A DNA stretch of 64,000 nucleotides, from NCBI GenBank assembly GCA_006969745.1, contig CP030886.1, positions 3,321,234 to 3,385,233 of the forward strand, given 5' to 3'. This DNA is from Cytophagaceae bacterium. Lineage in GTDB: Bacteria > Bacteroidota > Bacteroidia > Cytophagales > Cyclobacteriaceae. Below the pieces are notes generated by a model that ran no database searches, was not told the DNA's origin, and worked only from the letters and a program-made list of their open reading frames with translations. Within the stretch, counting starts at the first letter, position 1. The number at the start of each line of letters is the position of its first letter. Made by a program: the position numbers and the translations under genes. This document shows, in pieces, positions 18,214 to 27,047 of this stretch.

Positions 18214-18692
18214 TTACTGCTTTTTAATGGGAATCCAAACCTCTTCCTCAGAAGTAGGATCATTGTTTTTATACTTTTCACCTAGTAGTTCAAAGTGTTC
18301 ACGGTCATCCAGTTGATAGTCTGAATTTGGCAGCCATTCCTCCAATATGTATTGCATAGTCTTGGAAATTCCTGTGAAGCACCTTTGTGAAGAAAAACTG
18401 CATAAATTCCTCCTTCAAGAATATACGAGTCCATGCCAGTCGGAATAGCATCAAAATCTGATACTTCAACAGCTGCCCATTTCGTAAACTCTGCGTTAGG
18501 ATTGAAATTATTGAAATAAGTGGAGTCATAAACCTGCATAGAGAATAGGTCTGAATGAAGTTGGTTTGCTATCTCCTTACGACGGGGCATGAAGCTACTC
18601 CATAATTCGAAGGTCCGATCTTTTGAGATGGACATTTTCATGGATTTTCCTATGAGTTTTTTTTCTGGAATTTGAACTATATCCGGTTTCAT
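18214..18692 (-). pseudogene. GyrI-like/AraC effector-binding-domain protein, broken by a one-base frameshift
   Basis: The reading frame from the ATG at 18692 encodes a GyrI-like small-molecule-binding domain but loses homology after KGASQEFP and stops at 18282. Moving to the next frame at about 18362 restores the expected family C-terminus (TMQYILEEWLPNS, then REHFELLGEKY, then EEEVWIPIKKQ) and ends at a stop at 18214, 13 bases before the trmH ATG. One missing base in CCAAG (CCAAAG expected) explains it. Either a recent inactivation or a sequencing error; the sequence on both sides is otherwise undecayed. Uninterrupted it would be a protein of about 159 residues. Confidence 0.8.
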
Positions 18693-18796
18693 TCTAAGTC
18701 TTATTGAATTGCTATTTATCGGAGTATTCTAAAAATATTCAAGGAATTAAGAAGTTAATTTGCAGTCCATTGCATCCAGTTGCATATCTGACCTTT

Positions 18797-20224
18797 TTAA
18801 TTAAATCCTTTAATTAAGTGATAGGAAAATGCAATGATTTCCTGATAGTTTTCTTTGCTTATTTTTTCATCTATTCCATGAAAACGTGTCATGTTTTCAG
18901 GGTCAATGCGGATGGGGTAAAACCTGTATACATCATCTGAGATTTCATAAAAATAGCGTGCGTCTGTGCCACCACCCACCAGGCCAGGTACCACGACACT
19001 AGTTGGAAACAGGCCCCGAATGGTTTTTTCCAATATTTTATAAGCATCTGAATCAATGCCTGAAACAGGTGAAGGATTGGTAAGAAAGCCCACCGGCTCA
19101 ATTTTAATCTTATCGGATATTGTTTGTTCAATGTGCTTTTTAACGGACTCAATCGTTTCCCCGGGTAGAATTCTAAAATTGATTGTGGCTTCTGCTACAG
19201 TAGGAATCACATTGTTCTTAACACCTCCATCAATGATGGTAGGAGCAGTCGTCGTATGCGCATTCAGTGCTTCCAGAATCGGTTTTTTGAACAACCATGG
19301 GTTGGCAAATGCAAGCTTTTGTGCAAATGGCATTTCCGCGCCCAGGTACTCAAGCTGGTAGTCGATGGGTTTTACAAGCTTGTATGGTCGTTGATTGTTT
19401 TCTAAATCAACAATTGCTTGAGCCAACATCCCAATGGTGTTCTCTTTGGGTGGTTGGGAGCTGTGACCTCCACTTGTCTCTACTATGAGTTTAAAGGATG
19501 CAAATCCTTTCTCTGCCAAATTAACCATGGCGATTGGTCTATCAATTCCCGGCACCAAATTCTCGGCCAGAAAACCACCTTCATCTAGTGTCATTGCAGC
19601 TTCAATACCTTTGCTCTCCAAGTGCTTGGCAATAGCAGCAGCTCCATTTCCACCACCAACTTCTTCATCATGACCGAATGCAAGATAAATTGTTTGAGTT
19701 GGCACGAAAGACTCTTCAAGGAGCTTCTCCACTGCTTCCAGCAATCCGATCAAAGTTCCTTTATCGTCCATTGATCCGCGACCAATGATATGGGTATCAC
19801 TGATAATTCCTGCGAAAGGACCAGCTTCCCAATCTTCTAATGTTGGTTGATCTACCGGCACCACGTCTTGATGGGACATAAAGATGATAGGTTTTTTGCT
19901 AGGATCGGTTCCTTCCCAGGTATAGAGCAGACTATAGGTATTGATTTTTTCGAGGGAAAGAGTGGTATGAGTTAATGGAAAAGTTTCTGCGAGGAACCTG
20001 TGAAATCCGTTGAATGCAGCGGAATCCGGTATTGCGTCTTCACTATATGAGACAGTAGGAAATTTCAACCCATCAGCCAGATTTTGAAAAATATCTTCTG
20101 AAAATTCTACTTTCTCAAAATTCTCAGCTTTCACTTGCCTGGAGCTAAGCATTAGGGTATTAAATATGAGAATAGCGGCTACGGCAATAATGATTGCAAT
20201 AATGAGAAGGATAACTTTTTTCAT
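18797..20224 (-). CDS. M20-family zinc peptidase (PM20D1/carboxypeptidase S-like)
   Basis: A 475-residue metallopeptidase or amidase with an N-terminal hydrophobic helix (residues 3-25) that acts as signal or anchor, so it works outside the cytoplasm. Metal-site blocks are MSHQDVVPVD, GRGSMDDKG and GHDEEVGGGNG, and the ATLAEKGF/SGGHSSQPP region fits the dimerisation lid. It most resembles the PM20D1/CPS group, which cleaves or condenses N-acyl amino acids; the substrate here is inferred only. It is a single gene. Confidence 0.88.
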   Translation of the reverse strand: MKKVILLIIAIIIAVAAILIFNTLMLSSRQVKAENFEKVEFSEDIFQNLADGLKFPTVSYSEDAIPDSAAFNGFHRFLAETFPLTHTTLSLEKINTYSLLYTWEGTDPSKKPIIFMSHQDVVPVDQPTLEDWEAGPFAGIISDTHIIGRGSMDDKGTLIGLLEAVEKLLEESFVPTQTIYLAFGHDEEVGGGNGAAAIAKHLESKGIEAAMTLDEGGFLAENLVPGIDRPIAMVNLAEKGFASFKLIVETSGGHSSQPPKENTIGMLAQAIVDLENNQRPYKLVKPIDYQLEYLGAEMPFAQKLAFANPWLFKKPILEALNAHTTTAPTIIDGGVKNNVIPTVAEATINFRILPGETIESVKKHIEQTISDKIKIEPVGFLTNPSPVSGIDSDAYKILEKTIRGLFPTSVVVPGLVGGGTDARYFYEISDDVYRFYPIRIDPENMTRFHGIDEKISKENYQEIIAFSYHLIKGFN

Positions 20225-20335
20225 GTTAGGATTATGAAGGTTAGATTCTCCTAAACTAATGAATATTGAGGATTGTAATAAGATCTTAGATAGTTAGCAA
20301 TGAAGGTCTTCTATTGTGGTTAGGTCATGTTTTAA

Positions 20336-20372
20336 ACAAAAACCCCTCACCTGATTATCAGATGAGGGGTTT
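20336..20372 (-). terminator. Rho-independent terminator of the bacilliredoxin gene
   Basis: A 10-bp perfect stem AAACCCCTCA/TGAGGGGTTT (20340-20349 with 20363-20372) with an inner CTGAT/ATCAG pairing. Read on the minus strand it is followed by a T-rich run, 32 bases beyond the brxA stop. Confidence 0.8.
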
Positions 20373-20404
20373 ACTTTAATAATTTTTTGGCTTCCACTCT
20401 GCGA

Positions 20405-20821
20405 TTAACAAAACTCAGCATACACCTGCTCCAAATGATCAGCGATCATTTCAGCAGAGCGACCTTCTATGTGATGTCTTTCTACCATGTGTGCCAACTC
20501 GCCATCCTTAAACAGCGCAATTGCTGGTGAAGACGGAGGAAAAGGCAAGGTAAACTCACGTGCTTTTTGCGTGGCTTCAATATCAAATCCGGCAAATACT
20601 GTGGTAAGGTTGTCAGGCTTTTTGTCAGACTTGTCAAGCGATAATAAAACACCTGGTCGGCATGTGCCGGCTGCACATCCACATACAGAATTGATCACCA
20701 ATAGCGATGTTCCTTTGTGATCTGTTAAGTGATTTTCAACCGCCTCAGCAGAAGTTAATTCTTCAAATCCATTCTGTGTCAGCTGAGCCTTCATCGGAGC
20801 TACTAATTCCGCAGGGTACAT
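20405..20821 (-). CDS. BrxA/BrxB-family bacilliredoxin
   Basis: Thioredoxin-fold protein of 138 residues of the YphP/YqiW (BrxA/BrxB) family, which in Bacillus removes bacillithiol from protein thiols. The active-site CGC motif is in NSVCGCAAGTCRPG. Whether this organism makes bacillithiol cannot be told here. It lies just beyond the Suf operon on the same strand, separated by a palindromic repeat, and has its own terminator. Confidence 0.88.
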   Translation of the reverse strand: MYPAELVAPMKAQLTQNGFEELTSAEAVENHLTDHKGTSLLVINSVCGCAAGTCRPGVLLSLDKSDKKPDNLTTVFAGFDIEATQKAREFTLPFPPSSPAIALFKDGELAHMVERHHIEGRSAEMIADHLEQVYAEFC

Positions 20822-20854
20822 ATTCGTATTGTTTTTTAGTTTCTACTTATTATG

Positions 20855-20939
20855 TCATGCTGAATTTATTTCAGCATCTATTTATTTATTCTACGAGATT
20901 CTGAAACAAGCTTGCCAGCGGCAGGTAGGTTCAGAATGA
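20855..20939 (-). repeat. REP-like imperfect palindrome with an interrupted arm
   Basis: The left arm (TCATGCTGAA at 20855-20864 and TTTCAGCATCT at 20869-20879) is mirrored on the right by AGATTCTGAAA (20896-20906) and TTCAGAATGA (20930-20939), with one mismatch per block. The right arm carries about 19 extra bases between its two blocks. It occupies the gap between the bacilliredoxin and DUF59 genes. Its form suggests a dispersed intergenic repeat; no second copy was noticed in this window. Confidence 0.6.
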
Positions 20940-20958
20940 ACTGTTGGAAGTGGTTACT

Positions 20959-21291
20959 TTACATAAAACCTAGTTCCAGCTTCGCCTCTTCAGACATCAT
21001 ATCTGTGGCATATGGTGGATCAAAGGTCAATTCTATATTTACATCGTTTACACCTTCAACTTCTTTTACGCTCATTTCTATCTCACTCGGAATGCTTTCC
21101 GCAGCAGGGCAGGAAGGAGAAGTCAGTGTCATCACAATTTCCACGTTATTGATAGGCAGTATATTGATTTCGTAAATCAATCCCAATTCATACACATCTA
21201 CAGGGATCTCCGGATCATATACACCTTTGATTGCCCGAATAATATCTTCTTTGAGTGCTAGTGTATCGTTTGTTGATTGCGTTTCGCTCAT
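20959..21291 (-). CDS. DUF59/MIP18-family Fe-S assembly protein (SufT-like)
   Basis: A 110-residue protein of the MIP18/PaaD-like DUF59 family, which helps mature Fe-S proteins. The block SPSCPAAESIP carries the conserved cysteine and GVYDPEIPVDVYELGLIY the N-terminal signature. It overlaps sufE by four bases (ATGA), so it is part of the Suf operon, as in many Bacteroidota. Confidence 0.9.
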   Translation of the reverse strand: MSETQSTNDTLALKEDIIRAIKGVYDPEIPVDVYELGLIYEINILPINNVEIVMTLTSPSCPAAESIPSEIEMSVKEVEGVNDVNIELTFDPPYATDMMSEEAKLELGFM

Positions 21292-21719
21292 GATTCTTGC
21301 TTAGCCGTTAGAGCCAGCGCGTACATTTTCATTTGCTTTATCATCGCCGCAAATCCATTGGATCGCTGAGTACCAATGAATCGATCCATTCCTATCTGCT
21401 GAGGAAAGTAAATCTCTGCATTTACAACATCCTGCGGAGCAGATTGATTCAAAGTTCTTACGAGGAGACTTACCAATCCTTTGGTAATAGCAGTATTTGA
21501 ATCGGCCTTGAATTGAACTCTATCATTATCCAACTCAGCGGTCAGCCAAACTTTGGATTGACAGCCTTTTACAATATTATCTTCTATTCGTGCTTCGTCT
21601 GGCAATTCTGCCAACTCGGCACCAAGTTCCATGATGTAATCCAACGTCATCTCCATATCACCATCTAACATGGCGAATTCTTCTATAATCTCCTCCTGAC
21701 GTTGTTTGATTAGGTCCAT
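21288..21719 (-). CDS. sufE: Cysteine desulfuration protein SufE
   Basis: Accepts persulfide sulfur from SufS and hands it to the SufBCD scaffold. The reactive cysteine lies in the block VKGCQSKVW. The 143-residue length is normal. Its ATG overlaps the sufS stop (TAATG), and its own stop overlaps the DUF59 start, so translation is probably coupled on both sides. Confidence 0.95.
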   Translation of the reverse strand: MDLIKQRQEEIIEEFAMLDGDMEMTLDYIMELGAELAELPDEARIEDNIVKGCQSKVWLTAELDNDRVQFKADSNTAITKGLVSLLVRTLNQSAPQDVVNAEIYFPQQIGMDRFIGTQRSNGFAAMIKQMKMYALALTAKQES

Positions 21720-22957
21720 TAGTTGAATCGTTCAACAATTTTCTGCAAAGATTCACAGAAAACATCAATTTCTTCTTTCGTGTTGTAAACCGCAAACGAA
21801 GCACGCACGGTTCCATCTATTTCCAAAAAGTCCATCAAAGGCTGTGTACAATGATGTCCTGTTCGCACCGCAATACCCTTTACATCCAGCAGCTGACCAA
21901 GGTCATATGGGTGGACGTTGTTGATGAGGAATGATATCACACTTGCTTTATTTTCTGCAGTGCCGATGGGAGTGAACCCCTGTATTTTACTAAGCTTAAT
22001 ATTGGCATATTCAAGCAGTTCATTTTCATATGCTTGTATATTTTCATGGCCAATATTTTCAATGAAATCCATGGCGTATTTGAATGCAATGACTTCACCA
22101 ATATTTGGTGTTCCGGCTTCAAATTTGTAAGGGATATCATTGAATGTGGTACCATTGAATGATACATCTTTAATCATTTCCCCTCCGCCTTGATAGGGTG
22201 GCATTGATTCTAATAGATCTCTTCGTCCATAGAGTACACCTACACCTGTAGGACCGTACATTTTATGACTTGAAAGGGCCAAAAAATCACAATTCAAATT
22301 TTGAACATCGATCTTTACATGAGGAGCAGCCTGCGCTGCGTCAATCATGGTTGTGGCTCTCTGAGCCATCGCGAGTTCAATAATCTCTTTAACTGGATTG
22401 ATCGTGCCAAGTGAATTGGATACGTAATTCACAGCTACCAACTTTGTCTTCGAACTGAGGAGTTTTTTATACTCGTCCATCAAGATCTCACCCTTGTCAT
22501 TAATGGGGATTACTTTGATGATAGCTCCGGTACGTTCCGCAGCTAACTGCCATGGAACGATGTTGGAGTGATGCTCTAATTGTGAGATTAGAATTTCATC
22601 TCCTTCACTTAAAAATTTAGATCCCCACGATTGCGCTACAAGGTTGATACTTTCGGTAGTGCCCTTTGTGAATATGATTTCATCAACTTCTGCTGAATTT
22701 ATAAACTTGTGAACGCGCTCACGTGTGGCTTCAAATCCTTTTGTTGAGCGCTCAGCAAGTGTATGTATGCCTCGATGAATGTTGGCATGATCCTTTTCAT
22801 AGAATTGAACCAATGCATCAACCACACTTTTAACTGTTTGAGAGGAAGCAGCATTATCAAAATAGATAAGCGGTTTTCCATTCACTTCTTGATCAAGAAC
22901 AGGGAATTCTGATCTGATTTTCGCTATATCTATGGTCGTGGTGGTTGAAGCCGACAT
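21719..22957 (-). CDS. sufS: Cysteine desulfurase SufS
   Basis: PLP enzyme that takes sulfur from cysteine for Fe-S assembly. The PLP lysine is in ALSSHKMYGPTG, the persulfide-carrying cysteine in RTGHHCTQPLM near the C-terminus, and TKGTTESINLVA binds the cofactor phosphate. The 412-residue length and RTGHHC pattern place it with SufS (class II) rather than IscS. It touches sufD and sufE by one-base overlaps. Confidence 0.96.
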   Translation of the reverse strand: MSASTTTTIDIAKIRSEFPVLDQEVNGKPLIYFDNAASSQTVKSVVDALVQFYEKDHANIHRGIHTLAERSTKGFEATRERVHKFINSAEVDEIIFTKGTTESINLVAQSWGSKFLSEGDEILISQLEHHSNIVPWQLAAERTGAIIKVIPINDKGEILMDEYKKLLSSKTKLVAVNYVSNSLGTINPVKEIIELAMAQRATTMIDAAQAAPHVKIDVQNLNCDFLALSSHKMYGPTGVGVLYGRRDLLESMPPYQGGGEMIKDVSFNGTTFNDIPYKFEAGTPNIGEVIAFKYAMDFIENIGHENIQAYENELLEYANIKLSKIQGFTPIGTAENKASVISFLINNVHPYDLGQLLDVKGIAVRTGHHCTQPLMDFLEIDGTVRASFAVYNTKEEIDVFCESLQKIVERFN

Positions 22958-24138
22958 TAAATCAATTTTTTATTGATCAATTCCTGAATTTCTTCTCTGA
23001 CAGACTCGATCTTAACGTGCTCCATTGTTTCGAGTGCGAATGCATTAAGGATCATGGCCTTCGCATTTTTTTCATTGATGCCTCTTGCTCTTAAGTAGAA
23101 TATGGCATCTTCATCTAGTTGCCCGGAAGTACAGCCATGTGAGCATTTCACATCATCAGCCCAAATTTCAAGCTGAGGTTTCGTGTGTAAAGTCGCATCT
23201 TCTGAAAGCAGAATGTTATTGTTAGACTGGAAAGCATTGGTTTTTTGAGCATCCTGTCTCACATATATCTTTCCATTAAATACACCAGTAGATTTCTCAT
23301 CTAAAATGCCTTTGTAAAGCTCGTTGCTGTATGAGTTCGGCATTTTATGATCTACAGAGGTGTTATTATCTACATGTGATTTTTTATCCAGTAGAAAAAG
23401 ACCATACATGTGTCCTTCACAATTTTCATCGTCCAAATTGATGGTCAGGTTGTTTCTCACAAGCGCTCCTTCAAATGAAAATGTGTTGTTATAGAAATGT
23501 GAATCTCTGGAAACATTGGCAACCACTGTCTCATGACTAAAAGTTGCTAAGTTATAATTCTGCACCTTGGTATGATACCCAAATGCATTTTTACCGACTG
23601 TAAATTCAATGTATGAATTTGTGAAAGTGTTTGTGTCTTCTGGTGTGATAAGTTTCTCAACAATCCTAAACGTGTGACCGTCTTTCACATTCACCTTAAT
23701 TCTCGGATTGGATAGTCCATTGAAGTTGAAATGATAAATAAATACCGGTTCTTCATAGCCTGATTCAATCACTATTTCCTCATTGGCATATGCTGTATTC
23801 AATAAGCTGAAGGGATCATGTTTTCCTTCGGTTATTTCACCAATCTTTAGGATAAGCTTATCTGAAATCTTAGAATCTTCTTTAGAAAGAATACCATTGA
23901 TCAAGACAAGGTGACTGCCCTCTTCCTTATAAAGTTTATTTTTATCAATCGCGTTTTTGCCTTTTTCTTCGAAGGAAACGTTCTTCTCAAGGATGGACGT
24001 GATAGGCGTAAACTTATATGCTTCCGATTTTTTATGAGGCAATCCAATCTCTTTGAGCATATTCAAAGCTTCCTTCTGAATGGCATTGCCTTGAAATGCA
24101 GAGTCTAGATGTTCTAATATGGTTGATTCCATCATCAT
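22957..24138 (-). CDS. sufD: Fe-S cluster assembly protein SufD
   Basis: Scaffold partner of SufB in the SufBC2D complex. The beta-helix core and C-terminal block ADDVKCSHGCTSGQLDEDAIFYLRARGI are characteristic. The 393-residue length is usual for Bacteroidota. The start is a run of three ATG codons beginning at 24138, overlapping the sufC stop. Confidence 0.95.
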   Translation of the reverse strand: MMMESTILEHLDSAFQGNAIQKEALNMLKEIGLPHKKSEAYKFTPITSILEKNVSFEEKGKNAIDKNKLYKEEGSHLVLINGILSKEDSKISDKLILKIGEITEGKHDPFSLLNTAYANEEIVIESGYEEPVFIYHFNFNGLSNPRIKVNVKDGHTFRIVEKLITPEDTNTFTNSYIEFTVGKNAFGYHTKVQNYNLATFSHETVVANVSRDSHFYNNTFSFEGALVRNNLTINLDDENCEGHMYGLFLLDKKSHVDNNTSVDHKMPNSYSNELYKGILDEKSTGVFNGKIYVRQDAQKTNAFQSNNNILLSEDATLHTKPQLEIWADDVKCSHGCTSGQLDEDAIFYLRARGINEKNAKAMILNAFALETMEHVKIESVREEIQELINKKLI

Positions 24139-24890
24139 ACCGCTGCTACTTCTTCTTTGATCCAGTCGTATCCTTTCTCCTCAAACTCAAGAGCGAGGCT
24201 CTTATCACCGGACTTTACAATTCTTCCTTTGTAAAGAACATGTACATAGTCAGGAACGATGTAGTCCAACAATCGCTGATAATGGGTCACCACGATGGTA
24301 GCTGTATTGTTTGTCTTCAGCGTATTTACTCCGTCTGCTACAATTTTTAAGGCATCTATATCGAGGCCTGAGTCTGTCTCATCAAGAATTGAAAGCTTTG
24401 GCTCCAACATAGCCATTTGGAAAATTTCGTTTCGTTTTTTCTCACCACCGGAGAAGCCTTCATTCAATGATCGGCTCAGTAAAGACTGGTCAATATCTAC
24501 CAGCTTCATTTTTTCTTTCATAAGCTTGAGAAAGTTCACAGCATCTAATGCTTTCTCTCCTCTGGCTTCTCGTACCTGATTGATTGCTGTTTTCAGGAAG
24601 TTGGTAGTAGATACTCCGGGAATTTCTACAGGGTATTGAAATGCAAGGAAGATACCTTTTTGAGCGCGTTCTTCCGGACTCAATTCTAATAAGTCTTCGT
24701 TCTCAAAAGTTACCGATCCACCTGTCACTTCGTAATCTTCTCTTCCTGCAAGCACGGAGGCAAGCGTACTCTTGCCCGATCCATTCGGACCCATGATTGC
24801 ATGTACCTCACCTGCTTTCACTTCCAGGTCAATCCCCTTCAATATTTCTTTATCCTCTATAGAGGCTTGTAAGTTTTTAATTGAAATCAT
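24135..24890 (-). CDS. sufC: Fe-S cluster assembly ATPase SufC
   Basis: ABC-type ATPase that drives conformational change of the SufBD scaffold. Walker A is MGPNGSGKST, the signature motif FSGGEKKRNE and Walker B LSILDETDSGLD. The ATG at 24890 (251 residues) gives the standard N-terminus MISIKNLQA; an earlier in-frame start would overlap sufB and add 12 unconserved residues. It stands 16 bases after sufB. Confidence 0.96.
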   Translation of the reverse strand: MISIKNLQASIEDKEILKGIDLEVKAGEVHAIMGPNGSGKSTLASVLAGREDYEVTGGSVTFENEDLLELSPEERAQKGIFLAFQYPVEIPGVSTTNFLKTAINQVREARGEKALDAVNFLKLMKEKMKLVDIDQSLLSRSLNEGFSGGEKKRNEIFQMAMLEPKLSILDETDSGLDIDALKIVADGVNTLKTNNTATIVVTHYQRLLDYIVPDYVHVLYKGRIVKSGDKSLALEFEEKGYDWIKEEVAAV

Positions 24891-24906
24891 ACGTTTTTTG
24901 AGTTGA

Positions 24907-26352
24907 TTATCCAACACTACCCTCAAGGGTCAATGCCAATAGTTTTTGTGCTTCTACTGCAAACTCCATAGGGAGCTTATTCATTACTTCTTTTGCAAAG
25001 CCGTTTACTATCAGTGCAACGGCCGTCTCCTCATCTATTCCTCTTTGCTGGCAATAGAATATTTGATCTTCACCAATCTTAGAGGTAGTCGCCTCATGCT
25101 CAACTTGAGCAGATTTGTTTTTTATGTCAATGTAGGGGAAGGTATGCGCTCCACATTTGTCACCCATAAGCAAGGAGTCACACTGAGAGAAGTTCCGAGC
25201 TCCTTCCGCTCGCTTCATTACTTCTACTTGTCCCCTGTAGCTGTTTTGGGATTTTCCAGCCGAAATACCTTTAGATACAATGCGAGAACGAGTGTTCTTG
25301 CCAAGGTGTACCATTTTAGTTCCTGTATCTGCTTGTTGATAATTGTTTGTTACTGCTACAGAATAGAACTCACCTACTGAATGATCACCTTTTAGAATAC
25401 ATGAAGGATACTTCCAGGTCACTGCAGAGCCAGTTTCCACTTGTGTCCATGAGATTTTTGAATGATCTCCGGAGCAAATGCCTCTCTTGGTAACGAAGTT
25501 GTAAATTCCGCCTTTTCCATTTTTATCTCCAGGGTACCAGTTTTGAACTGTCGAATATTTTACTTCTGCATTTTTGGCAGCATATATTTCTACTACTGCA
25601 GCGTGCAGCTGATTTTCATCGCGCTGCGGCGCAGTACATCCCTCCAAATAACTCACGTAGCTGTCATCATCAGCAACTATGAGCGTACGCTCAAACTGTC
25701 CTGTGTTTGCAGCATTTATACGGAAATAAGTAGATAGCTCCATTGGGCATCTCACCCCTTTTGGGATGAAGCAGAAAGAACCATCAGAGAAAACTGCTGA
25801 ATTGAGTGCTGCAAAATAATTATCATTTGCCGGAACTACTGATCCCAGGTATTTCTTGATCAAATCTGGATGCTCTTGAACAGCCTCACTAAATGAGCAG
25901 AAAATCACACCCAGTTCGGATAACTTATCTTTAAATGTGGTGGCAACTGAAACGGAATCTATTACAGCGTCTACCGCCACACCTGTTAATCTTTTTTGCT
26001 CCTGTAGTGAAATCCCCAGCCGCTCAAATGTTTTGAGCAATTCAGGATCTACCTCATCTAGGCTTTGAGGCTTCTTATCTTGTTTGGGAGCTGAGTAGTA
26101 TCTGATGGACTGATAATCAATCTTTGGATATTTAATGTTTGCCCAATTGGGCTCCTTCATTTGCTTCCATTGATCAAACGCCTTCAAACGCCAGTCGAGT
26201 AGCCATTGAGGTTCTTCTTTTTTTGCGGAAATGAAACGAACAATATCTTCGTTTATCCCCAGTGGAGCTTCATCTGCCTCAAAATCAACGGACCAGCCGT
26301 GTTCATATTCTTTTGAGGTAAATTCTTCTAATATTTGATCGTCAGTGCTCAT
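24907..26352 (-). CDS. sufB: Fe-S cluster assembly protein SufB
   Basis: Main scaffold of the Suf system, on which the cluster is built. The 481-residue length is standard and diagnostic blocks include [43 protein letters not shown] and [17 protein letters not shown]. It heads the operon sufB-sufC-sufD-sufS-sufE-DUF59, with an exact -7 promoter element 25 bases upstream. No IscR or SufR regulator gene is next to it. Confidence 0.97.
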   Translation of the reverse strand: MSTDDQILEEFTSKEYEHGWSVDFEADEAPLGINEDIVRFISAKKEEPQWLLDWRLKAFDQWKQMKEPNWANIKYPKIDYQSIRYYSAPKQDKKPQSLDEVDPELLKTFERLGISLQEQKRLTGVAVDAVIDSVSVATTFKDKLSELGVIFCSFSEAVQEHPDLIKKYLGSVVPANDNYFAALNSAVFSDGSFCFIPKGVRCPMELSTYFRINAANTGQFERTLIVADDDSYVSYLEGCTAPQRDENQLHAAVVEIYAAKNAEVKYSTVQNWYPGDKNGKGGIYNFVTKRGICSGDHSKISWTQVETGSAVTWKYPSCILKGDHSVGEFYSVAVTNNYQQADTGTKMVHLGKNTRSRIVSKGISAGKSQNSYRGQVEVMKRAEGARNFSQCDSLLMGDKCGAHTFPYIDIKNKSAQVEHEATTSKIGEDQIFYCQQRGIDEETAVALIVNGFAKEVMNKLPMEFAVEAQKLLALTLEGSVG

Positions 26353-26376
26353 CTAAAAATACTTCTTTTCGGAGTG

Positions 26377-26407
26377 CAAAGGTACACCTTATTTATAGTA
26401 ATTCTAA
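26377..26407 (-). promoter_or_regulatory. Predicted promoter of the suf operon
   Basis: On the minus strand the -7 element TACCTTTG (26384-26377) is exact, with TTAG at the -33 position about 19 bases upstream. The leader before the sufB ATG (26352) would be about 20 bases. Confidence 0.6.
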
Positions 26408-26453
26408 ATAAGAACAAGGAAGTTGGAAGAAGGTTCAGCACATGGTGTTTTTT

Positions 26454-26915
26454 CTAAAAAACAAGGTGTTTATTCACACTCTCTTCCAGTGAAATGAATG
26501 TTTCGGTGCTTTCTATACCATCTACTTTTTGAATTTTATCGTGAAGAACGTCTCTTAGATGGGAGGTGCCTTTGCAATAGATTTTACAGAAGATGTTATA
26601 GTTCCCCGTGGTGTACCTGATGGTCGCTATCTCGGGTATTTCTTTCAATTCAGCTACGACTTTATCATAGAGTGAGCTTTTTTCCAGATAAATTCCCAGA
26701 AAACAGGTGATGTCATATCCTAGCTTTTCATAATCTATTTTCAAGGTGGTTCCTTTTACAATACCCATCTCTTCCAACTTCTTCATTCGGACATGTACCG
26801 TACCACCTGAAACGAATACTTTTTTAGCAACCTCGGTATATGGCATCTTGGCATCCTCAGACAGGATGTTCAGGATTTTAAGATCCACATTGTCAATCTC
26901 ATAATTTTTGCTCAT
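26454..26915 (-). CDS. Lrp/AsnC-family transcriptional regulator
   Basis: A 153-residue regulator with an N-terminal winged helix-turn-helix (about 8-60; DLKILNILSEDAKMPYTEVAK then VSGGTVHVRMKKLEEMGIV) and a C-terminal RAM ligand-binding and oligomerisation domain. Members respond to amino acids or related metabolites; the ligand cannot be predicted here. It is transcribed away from the tRNA-like gene, from a promoter sharing a symmetric control region with that gene, which suggests autoregulation (inference). Confidence 0.93.
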   Translation of the reverse strand: MSKNYEIDNVDLKILNILSEDAKMPYTEVAKKVFVSGGTVHVRMKKLEEMGIVKGTTLKIDYEKLGYDITCFLGIYLEKSSLYDKVVAELKEIPEIATIRYTTGNYNIFCKIYCKGTSHLRDVLHDKIQKVDGIESTETFISLEESVNKHLVF

Positions 26916-26967
26916 TTATCAGCTATTAAATTTTGAAAAATTCAATTTATTGCACCTGATTTTAAAT

Positions 26968-26998
26968 CAAATGTATTTATAAATGTAATTTATTGAAA
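26968..26998 (-). promoter_or_regulatory. Predicted promoter of the Lrp/AsnC gene
   Basis: On the minus strand, -33 TTTC (26998-26995), a 19-base spacer and an exact -7 TACATTTG (26975-26968). Spacing and -7 sequence are identical to the divergent promoter at 27002-27032. Confidence 0.6.
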
Positions 26999-27008
26999 TA
27001 TTTTCAAT
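26992..27008. promoter_or_regulatory. Perfect 17-bp inverted repeat between divergent promoters (candidate Lrp/AsnC operator)
   Basis: ATTGAAA-TAT-TTTCAAT: seven-base arms that match perfectly around a three-base centre. Each arm contains the -33 element of one of the two divergent promoters, so a protein bound here would block or modulate both. The adjacent Lrp/AsnC regulator is the obvious candidate; this is inference from position and symmetry. Confidence 0.5.
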
Positions 27009-27032
27009 AAAATGATCGATATGCTACATTTG
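27002..27032 (+). promoter_or_regulatory. Predicted promoter of the tRNA-like gene
   Basis: -33 TTTC (27002-27005), a 19-base spacer and an exact -7 TACATTTG (27025-27032). Transcription would start just ahead of the mature 5' end at about 27048. Confidence 0.6.
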
Positions 27033-27047
27033 AATCATTAAATACAC

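Noticed and set aside
24946..25737. Plus-strand ORFs opposite sufB
   Set aside because: They lie wholly inside the highly conserved sufB gene, give cysteine- and tyrosine-rich low-quality translations and have no promoter or family.
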